Shown here in pieces: positions 34,205 to 45,500 of a stretch of 64,000 bases of DNA. Both the position numbers and the translations under genes were made by a program. The notes beneath the pieces were generated by a model. The model saw nothing but the letters and a program-made list of their open reading frames with translations. It made no database searches and was not told where the DNA came from. The stretch is taken from the NCBI RefSeq assembly GCF_902459465.1, contig NC_047065.1, positions 11,518,170 through 11,582,169 on the forward strand. Reading direction: 5' to 3'. Positions within the stretch are counted from its first letter, which is position 1. The number at the start of each line of letters is the position of its first letter. This stretch comes from Asterias rubens (lineage: Eukaryota; Echinodermata; Asteroidea; Forcipulatida; Asteriidae).

Positions 34205-35252
34205 AGTAAGCCTACTCTTTGAAGAGTTTCCCTGACATGTCTAGTCTTTGTTTGATATCCCATTTGACGTATCTGTTTTTAGCCTCAGTGGTCTTCCAGC
34301 GACCTTGTTGCATTATCAAAGCTTCAGGAACATGTTTGTTGGCTAGGTGGGAAGCCCCGCCTGCAGGCGGGGGATCTTAGGCTATGAAGGCCGTATACCT
34401 TTGGATCGGTTACGCCTATGCGCCTAAGGGCCTCAAAAAACAACTCTCTGCACCTAGTGTAACTTAAGGGTCTATCAGCGCCAATTTTGTACGTTTTTGT
34501 ACTGGACAAAAATATAACAGGGGTGAACAGATATTTGTCTTGACCCAGATTGATCCCGGCAGCCTCTAAAAATCGGCGTAAAATCGCAACTGGTGAGTAG
34601 GTGTCCAGTGTGTCGCAAAGAAAAGCAGTACTACCTTCCCTGAAAATGTCGGTTTTTGATTTTGGGATAAAGATTGAAATACCCTTATTGTTTGGCAATT
34701 CAGATAAGTGGGTAGCCTTCATACCTGCCATCTCATTGTGAGGAAAAAGGAGAGCATATTTGAGGGAGACATAGCAGGCAGATCTAAGATCTAAAAGCGA
34801 GGCATCAGGACCCGCGAAAAGGTCGACAATGGCTTTGACCTGGCTAAGGGAAATTGGCTGTTTTTGTGCGGGCGGATGATGTATAGTTCCCGCCTACCGC
34901 TGACTATCACATGTTGAATGATGGGTGCATCAAGCGGGTTACTTTTGACATTAACCAATGAATGTAACCATCTCAATGAAGCAGCAGTAGAAATCAAAGC
35001 ACTATCAGAGTTTGAATGTGATTTTATATGTGACAGGTAAATTGCTAACACTTGTTCAGAAAAGGGGAGCACCAGAGGAATACCTTGCAATTCTAACAAG
35101 GACAAAAATTTACGACATTTATAGAAATAAGCCATAACCGTACCCTCGGATTTAGCAAAGATTACATCTAGCAGCATTATTTCTTTCTGGGCTTGGAAAT
35201 TGAGGGGGAAATCGAGCCAAAATGGGGGGTTTCGGACTATCTGTATGCACAA
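34205..35252 (-). pseudogene. Tyrosine recombinase of the PAT/DIRS-type element, broken
   Basis: An N-terminal SAM-like part (35252-34791: 'YFYKCRKFLSLLELQGIPL', 'YLSHI') is followed by the catalytic part (34731-34324) with 'LSYTRCRELFFEALRR' and the HxxR box 'GLHSLR'. Directly after HSLR the frame is lost at a small GC palindrome (cccgcctgcaggcggg). The expected 'GRW' and terminal 'RYV' tyrosine region continue in another frame down to about 34205. The recombinase would integrate a circular cDNA intermediate. It is inactive here. Confidence 0.8.
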
Positions 35253-35297
35253 AAAAAAAAGAAGAGAGGAAGAATTAAGAATGAAAATATGTGATAC

Positions 35298-36687
35298 TCA
35301 CACTGTACAAGAGTGAGAAGGGATTAAACTGGAACAAAGTCTAGATATGCGGCTGCAACGCAGCCTATAGGGAGTTGTGATTTCTGCCATGTTTAAGTGC
35401 GAGATAACCACCTTCAGTAATGAGGTCCTTGACCCAGGTATATGGTATTGGGACCATAGTAAGGGCCAGAAGGGTTGCGAAGGCCACCAGGGGAAAATTA
35501 TTACGCCTTTACATTTGCAAAGATGCATGTGTTTAAGGGTGGATGCCACTAAGGCTACAGGGGGAACCAACAATGCATTTTCACCGTGCCAGTTCTGGGC
35601 AAAGGCGTCTACACCCGAAGAACCTGGGTTCCAAAAACGAGAATAAAATCGGGGCAGTTTAGCATTGTAAAAAGTAGCAAAGCAGTCAATTGTGAATGGA
35701 CAGAAAGACAGAAATCTGTAAGAACGACTGGAACGTTTTCATCAAAGGCGGCTGCGATTGTCATTTGACAGTGACGAGTCATTAATCTAGAAATACTACC
35801 ACCAACGGGGGACAACGAAATAATTTGGCCTACGAATGAATGCAAATCTCTTATTGTGAGAGATGTATGTTGCTGTAGAAGAAAATCAATGGGGGCATGG
35901 ATTTATTAATCTTAACAATCCTACGATCAAGAATCTTAAGTGTGCCCTGTGCAGTGTCCCATCTCATACCTAACCAATCGATAGTATTTACAGGGCTCCA
36001 AATACTCTTAGAAATATTGTATACAAAACCTGCTTCTAAAAGATCAGAACGAATGTGGTTAGAGATGTTTAAGGCAATCTGGTTGTGTTTTGAAGATTCC
36101 TTTGGTCTAGGGATGACAATGAAACCATCATCCAAGTAGAGAGCTATTAAAACTCCACATGACCTCCAGTGGGTGACCAAAGGTTTCAGAGCTTTGGTAA
36201 ATATGTAAGGAGCGGATTTGAGCCTGAAAGGCAAAACTGTAAATTCGAAATGTCTGACTACCCCGTTAATAGACCAAGAAAATCCCAGATAACATTGGGA
36301 GGCAGGGGCAATGTCAAAATGATGGTAGCCCGATTTTAAATCGAATGTAACCGTGAGAGCATTTTGTGACAGAAATTGAATACCCGATTTCCAGTCGTCC
36401 AAGTTAAAGCGCGTTTTTGGTATGAATTTGTTGAGAACGCTGAGATCAAGAATAAGTCTATTTTTCTTGGAAGCTGAGCATGAGACAGATGTGGTGAAAC
36501 GAATTTTGGTATACATCACACTTTTGTTGAATGATGTAACCAACTGAGGGCGCTCTTTCACTTTAACGGTGAGCGTGAGGATACATGTTGTAAGGTTGTG
36601 AAAAGGCCAGACTTTGGGGATTATTTTATTGTCAGAGGAATTTAGTCTCATTCTCATCGATACCGGTAGTATGTAAATTATTTGCAA
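35298..36687 (-). pseudogene. Reverse transcriptase / RNase H of the PAT/DIRS-type element
   Basis: The frame 36687-35851 contains 'RLILDLSVLNKFIP', 'TFDLKSGYHHFDI' (motif A), 'FTVLPFRLKSAPYIFTKAL' (motif B) and the catalytic 'YLDDGF' (motif C, about residues 184-189), then 'DWLGMRWD'. This is the RT type shared by DIRS elements and Ty3-like retroelements. The following 35845-35298 carries a disrupted RNase H-like stretch. The first 60 residues do not align with an RT and reflect a frameshift or truncation. Confidence 0.85.
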
Positions 36688-37053
36688 ATAATTATCTAAA
36701 TATTTAGAATGTGATAACCAACTTCCAGGTCTTTATGAGTAAGTTGAGTAACTTAATTAGGCTGGGGCGTATGAACATTAGCCGGGTTAAGGAACAGGGT
36801 TTACTTTTGGTCCCTTTTCTGTTTTGGTCGCCAAGTTGCCAGGAGTGTGGTCGGAGAGAAGCTCTTAAAAGTTGTTTTTAACAGAGAAATAAGATGACCA
36901 GATGACCAAATAATTGTTCTATAGAAGACAGATCGGTTGGTTTTTCTTTGGAATTGAATGGAGATGTAAATATATCATGATATGCTGAGGAGGGTGTGAG
37001 TTGAGCCTTCGCAACCCAAACAAGGTGTCAAGCCTGATTTATTTGTCTTCGGA

Positions 37054-37764
37054 CTAAATTAAAAACACTACACAGATAAAGGACTGTTCACGATAAGGAT
37101 GAGATTTTTCTGAAATACGGGAAGAAGCCAGTAAATCTAAAATGGAATCTGTTACAAATTTGGCCTCGCGTAAGGCCGACTTATTATTCCTGAAAAACAT
37201 AGGAGGGGGTTCCTCTTCAAAAGGGATTACATAACCTTGCTCGATTATTGATAAAATCATGTCAGGGGAACCTATATCACGCCAGAATTGAACATGTTGT
37301 TTTAGTCTCCCTTTAACTGGTAAATTATCAGACTGTAAGGATGCCTTTTCAGGAAAACAATGTACCTTCAGAACGTCATCGAACTTATTGCGAATATTGT
37401 CTTTACTGTGCCTTTGGCAATGTTGAGGCGGTGCTGGTACTGGCGGTATCAAAAGACCCTGTCGGGGCATATCGCTGGTTGCCTGCTTGGGACAATGCTC
37501 TCTGGAACTGGTAGGATGGGGCGTGCCATGATGGGAATGGAGGTCTCTGCCCGGTGAAAGGGACGGCTGATGTGGGTCTTGCCTGATTTCGGTAACGTGA
37601 GTAGGTGTTGGAACCAAAGGAGTAGGGGCAATTTCTGGACCAATGGCCAGACATTCCACAGGAGAAGCACGACTCAAAAGACGGCATGCCTGAAAAAACA
37701 CAATTTTGAAAAAAGAGAGAAAGAAAAACGGCGACTGGAAATACAAAATAAAATATTTTATCAA
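37054..37764 (-). pseudogene. Gag-like C-terminal region with zinc knuckle
   Basis: One minus-strand frame carries 'CFSCGMSGHWSRNCP', a CCHC zinc knuckle (37666-37622), in a proline/serine-rich context; the neighbouring frame carries 'KGRLKQHVQFWRDIGSP' further downstream. The two must be joined by a frameshift. The knuckle would bind the element's RNA. Confidence 0.75.
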
Positions 37765-37801
37765 ATTAAACCCTTTGCCCGGGAGGGTGGGAGGGCACTA
37801 A

Positions 37802-38020
37802 GTCAGGTTTAAAGTATTATTGGCAAAGATAGATGATGCTCGGTGTGTTTGTGAAATCACCTGAATGGGGAAGCTGAGAAAGCGCTTCATTTATATAGGG
37901 GTACGCTTGAATGAGTTAGACTATCAAACACAATGGTATGGGTGCATCTCTAACGCAAGGAAAGCATAAAATGCAAATTAGAGAGAAGGCCTATGGCGCG
38001 CCAAACAGACAAAACTAAAT
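37802..38020. repeat. Split direct repeat B1
   Basis: 219 bp, from 'gtcaggtttaaagtattatt' to 'acagacaaaactaaat'. It is followed without any gap by A2. It matches B2 at 38748-38966. Confidence 0.88.
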
Positions 38021-38159
38021 TTTCATGCTACTTCGCTACGCTCATACGCATGAAAAACAGTTCAGTGTTAATGGACACGCCATAATAAAAGAAATGGAGG
38101 CAATAGGATTTGATTCAAATTATTTATTTACAGCATGGGATAATGGTGGGATCACAAAC
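38021..38159. repeat. Split direct repeat A2
   Basis: 139 bp, copy of A1 with about one substitution. On the minus strand the end of the gag-like frame ('CDPTIIPCCK') lies inside it. Confidence 0.88.
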
Positions 38160-38836
38160 GGCTTTTGAAAATTGACAAAGTATAATAGGTAGGGGTTTAA
38201 CAAATCGCTTTACAATACCTCGAAAAAGATGGCGATCAGGATGACCAAATGTGGGCCTGGAACCACTCTGCTGGTGTTGCGGAGCCTCATTCCGTCGCCG
38301 CTTGCGCGACTCTATATCTTTCAAAGCAGCTTCCTCTGCGACGAGAACCTGTTCTGCTGTTCAGCAGTCAATTTGTCGACGTTGGTTTTGTCTAGATGTG
38401 ACACGGTACCCCAGCCGGCCTTGCTGGAATCGGCTATTCGAACTTTCTGCTTTCTTTCGGCAATCAGGGTCGTCCCTTCTTGTACGGCTTGTAGGGCTGC
38501 TTCGATGTTGATATCGACGGTCAAGGCAGATTGGATTTTGCAAAGCACAATCTCGAGTTGTCCGCAGAATTCGTACTGGGCGATATTGCCTGGTCTTGAC
38601 AGATCTTTGGCTTCAAGTTTGAGTTTGAGTTCTTTCAGCGCCGTAGAGTCATTAGGTGTTTTGTTGATAGCGCTAAACTTAGCGTCGAAAGTCTTTAAAC
38701 TTGTCAAAAATTTCGGCGGTTTGTACGTGGTCGCTTGAAGTAGACATGTCAGGTTTAAAGTATTATTGGCAAAGATAGATGATACTCGGTGTGTTTGTGA
38801 AATCACCTGAATGGGGAAGCTGAGAAAGCGCTTCAT
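38124..38836 (-). pseudogene. Gag-like N-terminal frame between split repeats
   Basis: A frame of 171 codons (38836-38321) begins inside B2 ('MKRFLSFPIQ') and shows a charged helical region ('LKELKLKLEAKDL', 'AALQAVQEGTTLIAERKQK') but no named domain. A second frame (38324-38124) with 'IESRKRRRNE' continues it after a frameshift. Position and composition suggest a Gag-like ORF1. Its place between A2 and B2 is unusual. Confidence 0.55.
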
Positions 38837-38966
38837 TTATATAGGGGTACGCTTGAATGAGTTAGACTATCAAACACAATGGTATGGGTGCATCTCTGAC
38901 GCAAGGAAATCATAAAATGCAAATTAGAAAGAAGGCCTATGGCGCGCCAAACAGACAAAACTAAAT
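38748..38966. repeat. Split direct repeat B2
   Basis: 219 bp, copy of B1 with about four substitutions. Forms the outer right end of the retroelement. The flank continues 'gctcccggatcacc' with no match to the left flank, as expected for elements integrated by a tyrosine recombinase. Confidence 0.88.
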
Positions 38967-39088
38967 GCTCCCGGATCACCTTCTATAAACAATAATTGAA
39001 CGTGTAGTTGGGGAGCCATTCATGAGCATGTAGTTCGGGGTGAAGAAGTCCCAGAAGATTTAATACCTTCCGCCCCGTAGTAGTTTAA

Positions 39089-39465
39089 AGGAACACGTTG
39101 CCTTTGATCGGCCGAGTTTGTCTATAAAAAGCCTCTACAAATCGTTTGTTATAAAATGCATATGGTTAGAAAGTTGTGTTAAAAGTAGAATACAATGATC
39201 CCCACAAATTTGCCTGGAAAATGTGTGGTTTTCCTTTTACTTTGCAAATTAACACGTCGGCCATTCATATTTCACTCCCATAAACGGCCGACCGTGTTAG
39301 TCGACGAGGTAAAAGAAAAACCACACAATTTCGAGTGATACTTGTGTGGATCATTATATTCTACCTTTAAAATATCTCTCGATTCATATGCATTTCATAA
39401 CAAAAGGTTTCAAACGCTTTTCAAAGTCCAACTCGACCGATCCAAGACAACGTGTTCCTTTAAAA
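39089..39465. mobile_element. Family C palindromic MITE, full-length copy
   Basis: Left end 'aaaggaacacgttgcctttg', right end 'gacaacgtgttcctttaa'. Inner arms 'cctggaaaatgtgtggtttt' and 'aaaaaccacacaatttcgag' surround a centre with 'cggccattcat' and 'aaacggccgaccgtgttag'. It is non-coding. Confidence 0.85.
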
Positions 39466-39987
39466 GCAGGACAATTCTTTTCAGACCTGAGAATTCTCAA
39501 GAATTACGGAAATCTATTTCGCGGTAGCAACAGTTAATTATACTCCTAACGAAGGAACTGCAAACACAAAAATGTTGCATTTATACAGTAATAATTATAT
39601 TTATTAATTCATAATTTTAAGATGTACAAAAATAGAACTCTAGTATCGCCCATTATTCAACATCGAAATGGGCATCAACTGAAATTAAACATTCCAACAC
39701 ACAACCTTCTCGGGCCTGTATCACCTAGCAAGATGTAAGAACACCAAAACAAGGAAGGAGTTGACCTGACACCTTCTAAACTATGACAATTAAACTCATG
39801 GGATGTTTAATTCGCATCGGGGATAACGAATACTAATTTTGCTTTTGCCCTCAGCACAATTAATACAAAAAATAGAAATAAAAAAATGTAAATTTTGTGC
39901 ACAACTTTTAAAAGTTATTTCGTTTCGCTGATTTACCACTACCAAGAAGGAATTAATGAAATGTATAAATAGAAAACAACGACAACG

Positions 39988-40079
39988 AACACAACAAAAG
40001 TAGTTGAATGTTTGATGTGTCAACCTAAAGCAGAACACAACAAAAGTAGTTGAATGTTTGATGTGTCAACCTAATGCAG
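39988..40079. repeat. Tandem duplication, period 46 bp
   Basis: 'aacacaacaaaagtagttga' starts at 39988 and again at 40034; the two units are nearly identical. No function is apparent. Confidence 0.85.
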
Positions 40080-40147
40080 AGTCCTTATTAATGACCAGAG
40101 CACAATCACTTGTTGCATTTAGACTTTCAAAGTTTTGCCAATTGATA

Positions 40148-40325
40148 ATAGACCTTATGCACATCATTTCAGTAGGGCGCCCTCACCTAGAGGTCAAAAG
40201 GAGGTTGTTCATTGGCCAATCCTGTGCGCCGCGCGTACAAATCTGTGCGTTTCGATTGTTTCGTCACCGTTTTCCACTAAGATGGCCCGCCGCTGGATGA
40301 CTTCAATGCATGAGGTCTATATATA
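40148..40325. repeat. Family M MITE
   Basis: Ends 'atagaccttatgc' and 'gcatgaggtctat' form inverted repeats about 180 bp apart; GC content is raised inside. A related hairpin lies at 47262-47436. Confidence 0.6.
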
Positions 40326-40748
40326 TTTGATTAAACAAAATTCTACTTCAAAACAAAAAATAGTAGTTAAAACTTAGCAACAGAAAACGAAGGCGGCATA
40401 ATGCAAATAATGATATAATAGTGATCTCGATGTTGGCAATTGACTCTGCTATAGGTTACACCAATACAGTCACTTTTTATGTTAGTTGTTGTTGTTAATT
40501 TGCACATTTCATTCCTTATTAGTAGGATGACTTAGTTATCGAAAACGATATTACCTTTCAAAGTTGTGCTAAAGTGATACTTTATCGTTGATTTAACAAA
40601 TGTAATAAACAATGCGCCAAAATAAAACAAACTTTTAAGATTAAATTATCCATAAAGACTTCTTATTGGACTATAATATTATGTCAAAGTGTCATCGTTT
40701 ATCTCTCTTCCGTTTAATGAAAACCATTTTAACAAATAAACCATCTTT

Positions 40749-41066
40749 AAAGGGAAGTTGCACGTTTGGTAATTACTCACAACAAATATTACATTAAAAA
40801 CTGACTTGGTGATGTCAACGAGCATTGGAGAGCTGCTGCCATATTGTGGGAAACAACTCCCTCTGAAGTAACGTAGTTTTTGAGAAAGAGGTAATTTCTC
40901 ACTCAAATTCGTCCAACAAGGGTGTTTTTTCTCTCATCATTTTCTCGCAACTTTGAAGATCAAATTAGCTTAAATTTTCACAGGCTTGTTATTTTATGCT
41001 TATGTTGAGATACACCTAACGAGAAGACTGTTCTTTGACAATTACCACACGTGTACATTCCCTTTA
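40749..41066 (+). repeat. Family B repeat
   Basis: From 'aaagggaagttgcacgtttg' through 'cgagcattggagagctgctg' and 'cgtccaacaagggtgttttt' to 'acgtgtacattccctttaa'. The inverted ends are about 20 bp. The internal 'agaagtc' hairpin is missing from this copy. Confidence 0.8.
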
Positions 41067-41090
41067 ATACTAGCAATGGAAGAGATTGTT

Positions 41091-41465
41091 AAAGGTACTG
41101 TACACGTTTTGTAATTGTCAAAGACCAGTGTTCTCACTTGGTGTATTCCATCATAAGCATAAAATAGCAAGCCTGTTAAAATTTGAGCTCAATTGGTCAT
41201 CGAAGTTGCAAGAAAATTATGAAAGAAAAAACACCCTTGTTGGCCAAATTTGTGTGGTTTCAGGTAGGAATAAAAGACTTCTAGCTAGAAGTCTTTTATT
41301 ATTTTAGTGAGAAATTACCTCTTTCTCAAAATCTATGCTACTTCAGAGGGAGCCGTTTCGCACAATGTTTTATACCATCAACAGCTCTCCAATGCTTGTG
41401 ACCAAATCAGTTTTTAAGTTAATATTTTTTTTAAGTAATTACCAAACGTGTACCTTCCCTTTAAA
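41091..41465 (-). repeat. Family B repeat, inverted relative to the neighbouring copy
   Basis: 'aaaggtactgtacacgtttt' at the left and 'acgtgtaccttcccttt' at the right, with the internal hairpin 'agacttctagctagaagtct'. With 40749-41066 it forms a head-to-head pair separated by about 25 bp. Confidence 0.8.
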
Positions 41466-41469
41466 CAGA

Positions 41470-42009
41470 TTGCAAATAAGCCATTTGCTAGTAAGATTTG
41501 AATAATGTCTGGTACCAGTCACATTTGAATTCCTCATGCTAAAGAGTCAGTTGCTATGTCAAATGCTTTGGGGAAAGTTTTTGTATAGCAACCTCCAGAT
41601 AAGCAAACCCTGGTCACATTGTGCAATACAAATCCATTACTAATTGGGGTGTTCACCGTCTCTTACGCAACTAAGCAAAAGCTTGCACCTAATCATGTGA
41701 CACAGCAACTGTCTCGATAATCTGAGGAATTCAACATGGTAACTTATAATCAAGCACGTCAATGCACCAGAAAATAATTTGAATCGCACAAATGGCTTTT
41801 TTTTACCTTTGACCTTGCATGATCACAAAGAACCCACAGAGCCTGGACTTCTTGCAGGCACAATTTACACTATGTCACATCTTTAATGGACTAAGTCTAA
41901 AACCATAAAATCTAATTTCAGTGCTGAATATTCTTACTCACTTTTGATATGAAGCAATGGCTCTTGTCTGACAAATTGATCATCTGTTAATTATTGTAAC
42001 ACTTGAATT
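41470..42009. other. No gene recognised
   Basis: Sequence between family B and family N repeats, about 0.55-1.1 kb downstream of the phosphogluconolactonase stop codon. Part of it may be that gene's 3' flank. No exon or repeat family was identified. Confidence 0.4.
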
Positions 42010-42225
42010 TCAGTGTAGTATCTTGCCTGCCGGGTAAAACCCGGTTCTTACTTCCTGCGAATGCGAATGCGAAGCGAATTCGACGTAAATTTGGCGTCAC
42101 AACCCTCCTTTCGCAGCGATATTCGCAAGTGAGTTGAGCAAAGTTGAACTGCTGCGAATTATTCGTTGCGAATTTGTGACATCAACATTCGCAGGCACTA
42201 CATGTATGAACCGGGCTTAAGACAC
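42010..42225. repeat. Family N hairpin repeat (GCGAA-rich)
   Basis: 'aacccggttcttac' at the left and 'catgtatgaaccgggctta' at the right are inverted ends. Inside, 'ttcctgcgaatgcgaat' and 'acattcgcaggcac' pair, with several GCGAA/TTCGC words. It is non-coding. Confidence 0.7.
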
Positions 42226-42284
42226 TGGAATGCACAAGGTCACTCTGTTAACAATGTGACACGGTTTACAGATTCTCACTTGTA

Positions 42285-42540
42285 TTTCTGATCAGCAGAG
42301 TGTGGGCGCGAGTCACAGTCACGACACTTGCGTCCTTAAGCAAGACACTTTACTATGATGCTTCGTCCACAGAACCTTGTAAACCATTACATGGAGCTAT
42401 GATAAAAGCTGTAGGTCTCATAATTCAAAGCGTAGACACTCCCTGGCAGGAAAACACTAAGGTGCCAAGAGCGACACTGTGTGATGGATATGCACTCTAC
42501 ATATACATGTAAGAAGCCACTACTATTCAGGGTTACTAGA
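42285..42540 (+). repeat. tRNA-Leu-type SINE, body and tail
   Basis: 'ttctgatcagcagagtgtgg' is the variable-arm part also seen at 56915-57000 and 62785-62850. 'gtccttaagcaagacacttt' is the body motif also present at 62988-63005. The tRNA box A part is missing here. It overlaps the region just downstream of the phosphogluconolactonase stop codon (42565). Confidence 0.65.
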
Positions 42541-42564
42541 AATTCTCACTCACGTGGAGCTTCC

Positions 42565-45500
42565 TCAGTACTTTGCTTGGAGGTTCCCAGCAGCTGCTTT
42601 ATCCAGGAACCAGTGGACTGTACCTTTAGTTAACTGCACTCTCGCTGCTGGTAGAAGTGGGAGCTCGTTCCCTTCAAGAACACGCTGCGTGAAAACAAGA
42701 GTCAAAATCTTTATCGTCAATTAGTCCAGATCATACACAATTTTTTTTTTTTACAGATGTAGGCCTACCCATGCTCGAGAAGACCTAGTCTTGGTGCAAG
42801 ACGTTTCTCTTTTTCCTTTCACGCACACCACGGCCAATTCACCACCATCGCCCGCACACCGACTCACCTGACTTAGTCCACTCACTGCCCCGATCAGGTG
42901 AGTCGGTGAGTCGGTGCGGGCGCTGTCAGTGAATTGGCCGTGGTGTGCGTGAAAGGGAAACGAGAAACGTCTTGCACCAAGACTAGAGAAGACCAAGAGG
43001 TATGTTATTTTGTATACTGTCCACAAGGGTACAGCTGATAGCCAGGTCCCATTTTCATAGAGAAAAACTAGCTGAGCACAACAAAATTATGCTGAAGGTT
43101 ACCCACCAAACTACCTTGTCACATGTACAGCTTGTGACTGGTTCCCTGCTCATTTCCATTAGGCAGAAAATTGTTAAGCAATATTTACATACACAAAACA
43201 AAACATATTGTAAGACAAAAATAAGCAGTCACAAAAAAAATTCAATTTCAAAATCAACCACTGTAAGATAAGCATAGGATAAAATAGTGTTCAGTAATTT
43301 AGTTGTTTACATAAAATGTGATTAATGTTCACTATCTGGTGGCAAATATATAAACAACATGACAACAGTTTTATAGCAATTAACAGCATTCAAAATCAAC
43401 TCTTTACACAAAATAAACCACATATACACCTCGACAGTGTTTTCAAGCAATATGGGCAAAAAGAGGCAACACGATCTTGGGACATCAAAATAACAAATGG
43501 GATAACTGGTCCATTAAATCAACAAGAAAAGAAATGATTTGTACACGATATTGCTTTGCCCACTTGGCTACACTCAGCTCATAAAATAATGTTCAGTAAC
43601 TGTATAATTTGCATACAGCTCATGTCAAAGGTCACACAGTGACCTGCATTCCCAGGGTTCAGTATACAAAATGTTATTCCAGTACGGCAGCTCCTTTGCA
43701 CAGTGTGTGTACTTAGTGCCTGCGATACCACGCACAAAAAACACGTACTTTGTGAACGGTTTTGTGGGGTTTTTTTCGGTGACAGTTTTGAAATAAAGTG
43801 TTGGATTGGTTTACCTGAACAACTTCAGCTTTGCCAGCCCCAGTGGAAGCGAACATCGCACAGCGTGCAGCTTTGATCACAGGATACGTGATGGTCACTC
43901 TGCATGGAGGGGGCTTCGGTGAATCATCAATCGGAGCTATTACTAAGGACTCTTCCTGTTGAAAGTGACAAAATAAGAAACGTGGCTGGCTTTGGTGTAA
44001 TCCTACGGTGCGTTTACACCTGGAGTTGAAGTCTACATTCCCCTACGTTTGCATGGCATTTTACAATGCAGAGCTGTTCCAGTTGGACTTTTTAGCGGCC
44101 CTGTTAAAGTCTTTCTCGACCTCTATCGGCCTGTTAGTTTTTACATCAGTGTCGCAGTAAGTTGACAAGGAGGTCAGTTTATGATGTGTCCCCATTGGAT
44201 TCATTCTGCAGAAAAGTTGCGGTACAAATGTACCTAAAAAAAACTCCAAGGGGAACATTGCTTAAAGACAGTGGACACTATTGGTATGTCAAAGACTAGT
44301 TGCGATAACGTAACCTTCCTGCCGACGGCGTAGCCGGAGGGTTACGAAGCAGACGCAATGTGAGCAGGACGAAATGGTTAAAAACGTACAATTTCGACAG
44401 CTAGTCGGCAGATGTGCTCCATTTTTACCTGTTTTGAAAATCATGACACAAATTCTAGAAACACGAACTTGATCCTCAATGTCTAATGAATCCTACAATA
44501 TCACTCAAAACACCATTGAGGAAATAATTTGAAGAAAAGGCACAAAAACTTACCAGATTCCCGAGCGAAAGACCCAGGTTGAAAATTCGACCTGAGGGGG
44601 GCGGAGCTTCGGCTGTTTGTGCACGTCACGGACTCAGCGCTGCGTGTGATGTATTCTGTATCCCTGCAACTGTGCAGCAGTAGTTTTGTACACGCGCTGA
44701 GATGCGAAAATCAGAGAAACAGAGCGCCTGCTAACGTTCGATTATAACAAGCGTGTACAGTTTTTGCCGTGCATAGATCGGAATGTTGGTTGTGTGTGAC
44801 CGCGCACAGCAATGGTTTTGGATCAAGACTACGGCTACAGTTACCGGGATACACAATGCACGACACGCAGCGCTGAGTCTTTGACCCCGGTGACGTGCAC
44901 ACACGGCCGAAGCTCCGCCCCCCTCAGGTTCGAATTTTCAACCTACGTTTTTAACCATTTCGCCCTGCTCACATAGCGTCTGCTTCGTAACCCTCCGGCT
45001 ACGTTGTCAGCAGGAGGGTTACGTTATCGCAACTAGTCAAAGACCAGTCTTCTCAATTGGTGTATCTCAACATATGCATAAAAAAACAAACCTTGGAAAA
45101 TTTGAGTGCAATCGGTCATCAAAGTTGGGAGATAATAATGAGTTGTGCGCTTTCAGATGCTTGATTTCGGGACCTCAAATTCTAAATCTGAGCTCTCGAA
45201 ATAAAATATGTGGAATATTACTTCTTTCTCGAAAACTATGGCACTTCAGAGGAAGCCATTTCTCACAATGTTTTATACCATCAAACTTCCCCCATTACTC
45301 GCCACCAAGTAAGGTTTTGTGCTATTAATTATTTTGAGTAATTACCAATAGTGTCCACTGCCTTTAAAGGCAGAGGTGTTCGAGAAAGAAGTAATTTCCC
45401 ACGAATTTGATTTCGAGACCTCAAGTCCTCAAGTTTAAAATTTGAGGTCTCGAAATCAAGCATCTGAAAGCACACAACTTTGTGTGACAAGGGTGTGTTT

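Larger units (their letters stand above)
33348..38966 (-). mobile_element. PAT/DIRS-type tyrosine-recombinase retrotransposon with split direct repeats
   Basis: Plus-strand order: A1 33348-33486; coding region; B1 37802-38020; A2 38021-38159, directly abutting B1; 588 bp; B2 38748-38966. A1 and A2 are both 139 bp with about one difference. B1 and B2 are both 219 bp with about four. Joining the two outer ends would recreate the B1|A2 junction, as expected of a circular intermediate. Minus-strand coding remnants run gag-like, zinc knuckle, reverse transcriptase, RNase H-like, tyrosine recombinase. Frameshifts and stops make the copy inactive. It has no LTRs, protease or DDE integrase, so it is not an endogenous retrovirus. 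Confidence 0.85.

Noticed and set aside
33348..38966. Endogenous retrovirus or LTR retrotransposon
   Set aside because: There are no LTRs, no protease and no DDE integrase. A tyrosine recombinase and split direct repeats are present instead.
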